Assembly (NCBI GenBank): GCA_964498785.1
Contig: CAZCJL010000192.1
Span: 1-8,993 of the forward strand
DNA: 8,993 nt
Origin: Mariaggregatimicrobium sp964498785
GTDB taxonomy: Bacteria; Zhuqueibacterota; Zhuqueibacteria; Thermofontimicrobiales; Thiofontviventaceae
Direction: 5' to 3'
Shown in pieces: positions 6,849 to 8,993 of the stretch. Position numbers and translations under genes: made by a program. The notes beneath the pieces were generated by a model, which saw only the letters and a program-made list of their open reading frames with translations, searched no databases and had not been told where the DNA came from. How positions within the stretch are numbered: the stretch's first letter is position 1; the number at the start of each line of letters is the position of its first letter.

Positions 6849-6858
6849 CCTCACCTTT
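6849..6858 (-). promoter_or_regulatory. Ribosome binding site that decides the YhhN start
   Basis: AAAGGTGAGG on the minus strand lies six bases before ATG 6842. It contains the alternative GTG (6854-6852) within itself. Because that GTG has no comparable site upstream, the ATG is the likely start. Confidence 0.75.
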
Positions 6859-6913
6859 AATTCCAGATAATTTTTTGTTAGTGAATATGGTAGTGCGGAA
6901 AAAAATAACTTTT

Positions 6914-6942
6914 AATATAAGCTACTTATTTTTAAATTGCAA
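6914..6942 (-). promoter_or_regulatory. Candidate sigma70-type promoter of the YhhN gene
   Basis: On the minus strand a -35 box TTGCAA (6942-6937, 4 of 6) and a -10 box TATATT (6919-6914, 5 of 6) are separated by exactly 17 bases. Transcription would start near 6907, about 65 bases before the ATG at 6842. It lies just past a terminator-like hairpin, consistent with a separate transcription unit. Confidence 0.5.
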
Positions 6943-6960
6943 GAAAAAATTAAGATAAAT

Positions 6961-6987
6961 AAAAAAAACCATTGCTTTTTGCGATGG
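6961..6987 (-). terminator. Terminator-like hairpin upstream of the YhhN gene
   Basis: CCATTGC (6969-6975) pairs with GCGATGG (6981-6987) through seven pairs including one G-T, with a T5 loop on the plus strand. On the minus strand the stem is followed by eight T (complement of 6961-6968). It may be a backup terminator for phosphofructokinase transcripts that pass 7269, or the end of a small unannotated transcript. Confidence 0.6.
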
Positions 6988-7268
6988 CTCTTTTTCTGAA
7001 AAAAGATTCTGAGACGATCATTACGTATCGGGGTTTTACAAAATGAACTATAATTTATCACTCAACTGGTTTTATGCTGACATTGTTATTTTTCATCATC
7101 CGATATATTTTACAATTAAGACTGTCAGTTTATGTTTGCAAAATTGGATTAATTCCTGACTTCTCGGCAGGCGTGAACACAGTTGCCGGAAAATTTCAGT
7201 TGGCAGAGAAAATTGAGAGATTAACAGGATTTGCCTAACAGGGAACGGGAACAGTAATATTTTTTTAT
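6988..7268. other. Spacer between two terminator-like hairpins, no gene seen
   Basis: These 281 bases lie between the phosphofructokinase terminator and the hairpin at 6961-6987. An open frame on the minus strand crosses here (7096-7470), but its first third is only an alternative frame of the phosphofructokinase 3' end and it has no ribosome binding site. Two TAACAGG direct repeats occur at 7222-7228 and 7236-7242. No RNA family is recognised. Confidence 0.5.
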
Positions 7269-7310
7269 CAAACAAAAAAACCTCCCGTAAAATGAGAGGT
7301 TTTTTGTTTG
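7269..7310 (-). terminator. Intrinsic terminator of the phosphofructokinase gene
   Basis: AAAAAACCTC pairs perfectly with GAGGTTTTTT around an 11-base loop, and outer CAAAC/GTTTG arms extend the stem past a one-base bulge. On the minus strand the A/T-rich stem ends in seven T. It sits about 15 bases past the TAA stop. The symmetric A and T tracts mean it could work on both strands. Confidence 0.88.
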
Positions 7311-7324
7311 TATTCAACGTACGA

Positions 7325-8527
7325 TTAATCACTTGCCATGATAAACAGCGGTTTGGATTCAAAACTTTTGTAATAGGGTCGTAAGCGATCGGTATTGTAA
7401 TATTTGCCAACATCAACGACTTTCTTAAAACTAGTAACAACTTCGATGGGAGCGTTATCATACGAGCCATTTTTCAGAATCACCAGTCGTCCGCTCACTT
7501 TGTCCAAAATCAAATCGAGTGCGAGGTTTCCAAAGGCCATGGGAACGATAGAATCGATCGCATCCGGATCTCCGCACCGAACCAGGTAACCGAGTCGCTG
7601 GTTAATCACATTAATCCGTTTTCCGTTATTAAATTTCGAGGATAACTCTTTCATTTGTTGACAAATCAAGTCTCCGATTCCGCCTAATTTTTTATGTCCG
7701 TACATATCTTTTTCCTGATTTTCGAAGACCATTTTGCTTCCTTTATATATTGCGCCTTCAGAAACGAGAACAATAGAATATTTGCTCGGATTCGTTAAGC
7801 GGTCAGATACCATCAATTCGGTAAGCCGTTCTATATCAAATTCATACTCTGGGATAACGCATCTGTTCGCAGCGCCGGCCATTGTTGGCAATAATGCAGT
7901 GAAACCTGCATATCGTCCGAACACTTCGATTACTAAAAATCTTTCATGAGATCCACCGGATGTTCGCAACATGTTGGTCATCATAATTGTTCTTGTCACG
8001 CAAGTGCTAAATCCAATACAATAGTCAGTTCCTGGCACATCATTATCCATTGTTTTCGGAATTGCAATCACTTTAAAACCTTCTTCATGGAGACGAACGC
8101 CATAGCTTAACGTATCATCGCCTCCAATGGGAATCAGGTAATCGATACCTAAATAATCGAGGTTTTTTAAAACTTCCGGAGTTAAATCGCTAGTTTCGTC
8201 GGTATACTTGTCTCGTAAATGATTAGGTACTACAGGTTGCGGAACATGGCTGGGTCTGGTACGGGAAGAGTGCAAAAACGTTCCACCAGTTCGTCCTGCT
8301 CTGTTGACAATGTCTTCCGTTAGCAGTTGGTAATTATCAGTATTGTCCGCGTCTTTATCACGAACCATTTCGACCAGGCCAGCCCAGCCTCGTCGAAGAC
8401 CGACCACTTCGTAACCTTCTCGGAGAGCGCGAATTGTAACCGCTCGGATCGCCGGATTCAGTCCGGGAACGTCTCCACCGCCAGTCAGAATGCCGATTCT
8501 ACCTTTTTTAGTTTTGATGTTACTCAT
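7325..8527 (-). CDS. 6-phosphofructokinase, probably pyrophosphate-dependent
   Basis: The 400-residue enzyme phosphorylates fructose 6-phosphate to fructose 1,6-bisphosphate in cytosolic glycolysis. Motifs in order: TGGGDVPGLNPAIRA (15-29) for phosphoryl-donor binding; GGDDT (135-139); PKTMDND (157-163) with the catalytic base D161; GGSHER (191-196) and EVFGR (201-205) for sugar-phosphate binding; IPE (225-227); QRLGYLVRCGDPDA (310-323). Where E. coli PfkA has Gly104 and Gly124, this protein has D138 and K158, the pair known to mark PPi-dependent enzymes; ATP-type group III relatives keep the Lys but not the Asp. PPi use would make the step reversible and energy-saving. GGAG lies eight bases before ATG 8527. 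It is monocistronic, ends at TAA and is followed by a strong terminator. The family is very sure; donor specificity is inferred. Confidence 0.95.
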   Translation of the reverse strand: MSNIKTKKGRIGILTGGGDVPGLNPAIRAVTIRALREGYEVVGLRRGWAGLVEMVRDKDADNTDNYQLLTEDIVNRAGRTGGTFLHSSRTRPSHVPQPVVPNHLRDKYTDETSDLTPEVLKNLDYLGIDYLIPIGGDDTLSYGVRLHEEGFKVIAIPKTMDNDVPGTDYCIGFSTCVTRTIMMTNMLRTSGGSHERFLVIEVFGRYAGFTALLPTMAGAANRCVIPEYEFDIERLTELMVSDRLTNPSKYSIVLVSEGAIYKGSKMVFENQEKDMYGHKKLGGIGDLICQQMKELSSKFNNGKRINVINQRLGYLVRCGDPDAIDSIVPMAFGNLALDLILDKVSGRLVILKNGSYDNAPIEVVTSFKKVVDVGKYYNTDRLRPYYKSFESKPLFIMASD

Positions 8528-8627
8528 GATGGTTTCTCCATTTTTGTTCGTTTGAGTTACACGTGAATTTAGGCTATTTTTATTTGATAAGATTTAATAT
8601 TCTATCTAAAATTCTAAAAAGAAAATT

Positions 8628-8658
8628 ATTATACAATTGTAGCCCACTAATCACACAA
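8628..8658 (-). promoter_or_regulatory. Weak promoter candidate for the phosphofructokinase gene
   Basis: On the minus strand a perfect -10 hexamer TATAAT (8633-8628) has a poor -35 candidate TTGTGT (8658-8653) at a long 19-base spacing. Transcription would start near 8621, giving a leader of about 95 bases. The surrounding DNA is so AT-rich that other starts are possible. Confidence 0.3.
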
Positions 8659-8908
8659 AAATAAACGAAATGTTATTTTTATATTTTGAATTATGCACTA
8701 TTTCGTGTGTTTCGCATGCAATAAGTCTATTTTTTCGTTATTATAATTCATTTTAAAAATTTAGGTTCTATTTTATCAAGTAAATTCTCAAATATAACTT
8801 TTTTCATCGATTTTGTCAATGTTTTTTTTAAATTTTCTTAACGTGAATTATTCATAAACTTGAGAATCAGACAAATATCAAAAAAATGAAGGTATCAAAA
8901 TAGCTAGC

Positions 8909-8935
8909 CTGAAAAATTCAGAGCCACAGAGGCTC
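8909..8935. repeat. Two adjacent small hairpins beside the right repeat
   Basis: CTGAA-AAA-TTCAG (8909-8921) and GAGCC-ACAGA-GGCTC (8921-8935) abut and share one base. A third hairpin, TTGATG-GTGTG-CATCAA (8954-8970), lies inside the 51-bp repeat. The GCCACAGAGGCTCAG motif resembles the one at 5838-5852 (13 of 15 identical). Confidence 0.55.
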
Positions 8936-8938
8936 AGC

Positions 8939-8989
8939 GTATCCATTCAATAATTGATGGTGTGCATCAAAGCTTTCGGATTCTCTTTA
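8939..8989 (-). repeat. 51-bp inverted repeat, right copy
   Basis: This is the exact reverse complement of 1-51. Four more bases (AATT) follow to the window end, so exactly 55 bases lie from the point of divergence to the end. The perfect identity over 51 bases cannot be chance and shows that this sequence is present at least twice in the source. Confidence 0.85.
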
Positions 8990-8993
8990 AATT

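Larger units (their letters stand above)
8528..8938. other. AT-rich region upstream of the phosphofructokinase gene
   Basis: No gene is seen in this stretch on either strand. It holds the phosphofructokinase ribosome binding site (GGAG at 8539-8536), the weak promoter candidate, and a 7-bp inverted repeat ACGAAAT/ATTTCGT (8665-8671 and 8700-8706) about 140 bases upstream of the start, which could be a regulatory site. Its outer end carries two short hairpins next to the right 51-bp repeat. Confidence 0.5.

Noticed and set aside
6852..6854. GTG as the start of the YhhN gene
   Set aside because: The GTG is part of the AAAGGTGAGG ribosome binding site for the ATG at 6842 and has no good site of its own upstream.
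7222..7242. TAACAGG direct repeats as part of a tandem repeat array
   Set aside because: Only two copies 14 bases apart are present; this is too little to call an array.
7096..7470. Minus-strand open frame of 124 codons overlapping the phosphofructokinase 3' end
   Set aside because: The upstream part is an alternative frame of the phosphofructokinase, it spans the terminator hairpin, has no ribosome binding site, and its product resembles no known family.
1..8993. Reading the terminal inverted repeats as the ends of a transposon carrying these genes
   Set aside because: There is no transposase, integrase or resolvase, no visible target duplication, and the cargo is ordinary chromosomal genes. 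A multicopy repeat at assembly ends explains the data more simply.

Overview
The window looks like a chromosomal piece of a low-GC bacterium from the FCB superphylum, in the neighbourhood of KSB1, Calditrichota, Marinimicrobia or Ignavibacteria. The evidence is two secreted FG-GAP proteins ending in the C-terminal sorting domain typical of those groups (LEQNYPNPFNPSTTIHY), a dockerin with the LILQY signature common there, and clear Shine-Dalgarno sites, which argue against Bacteroidetes proper. The exact phylum is inference. All four supported genes lie on the minus strand. Nothing in the window is a recognisable transposase, phage gene, CRISPR array, tRNA or rRNA.

Layout in the direction of transcription (right to left): 8528-8993 is an AT-rich leader region whose outer end carries small hairpins and one copy of a 51-bp repeat. 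7325-8527 encodes a 6-phosphofructokinase with residues expected of a pyrophosphate-dependent enzyme, followed at once by an intrinsic terminator. 6855-7324 is a spacer with a second terminator-like hairpin and a good promoter for the next gene. 6174-6842 encodes a YhhN/TMEM86-type membrane protein (putative lysoplasmalogenase). 5296-6173 is a long AT-rich spacer with an imperfect inverted-repeat element, two palindromes and the promoter of the next operon. 2536-5295 and 328-2526 form a two-gene operon (9-bp gap) of paralogous exported proteins, closed by a strong intrinsic terminator at 179-218. 1-178 contains the other, inverted copy of the 51-bp repeat.

The operon is the most distinctive part. 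Both proteins have a signal peptide, a seven-bladed FG-GAP/VCBS propeller with Ca-binding loops at a nearly exact 51-residue period, an ASPIC/UnbV domain, a cohesin-like domain and a type IX-like sorting domain. The first protein also carries a dockerin and a second cohesin-like domain that the second lacks, so the pair could interact at the cell surface through cohesin-dockerin contacts. That interaction is a hypothesis. The phosphofructokinase and YhhN genes appear to be separate transcription units with no evident link to the operon.

The perfect 51-bp inverted repeat at both ends of the window may simply be a multicopy genomic repeat where an assembly stopped, not the ends of a mobile element.
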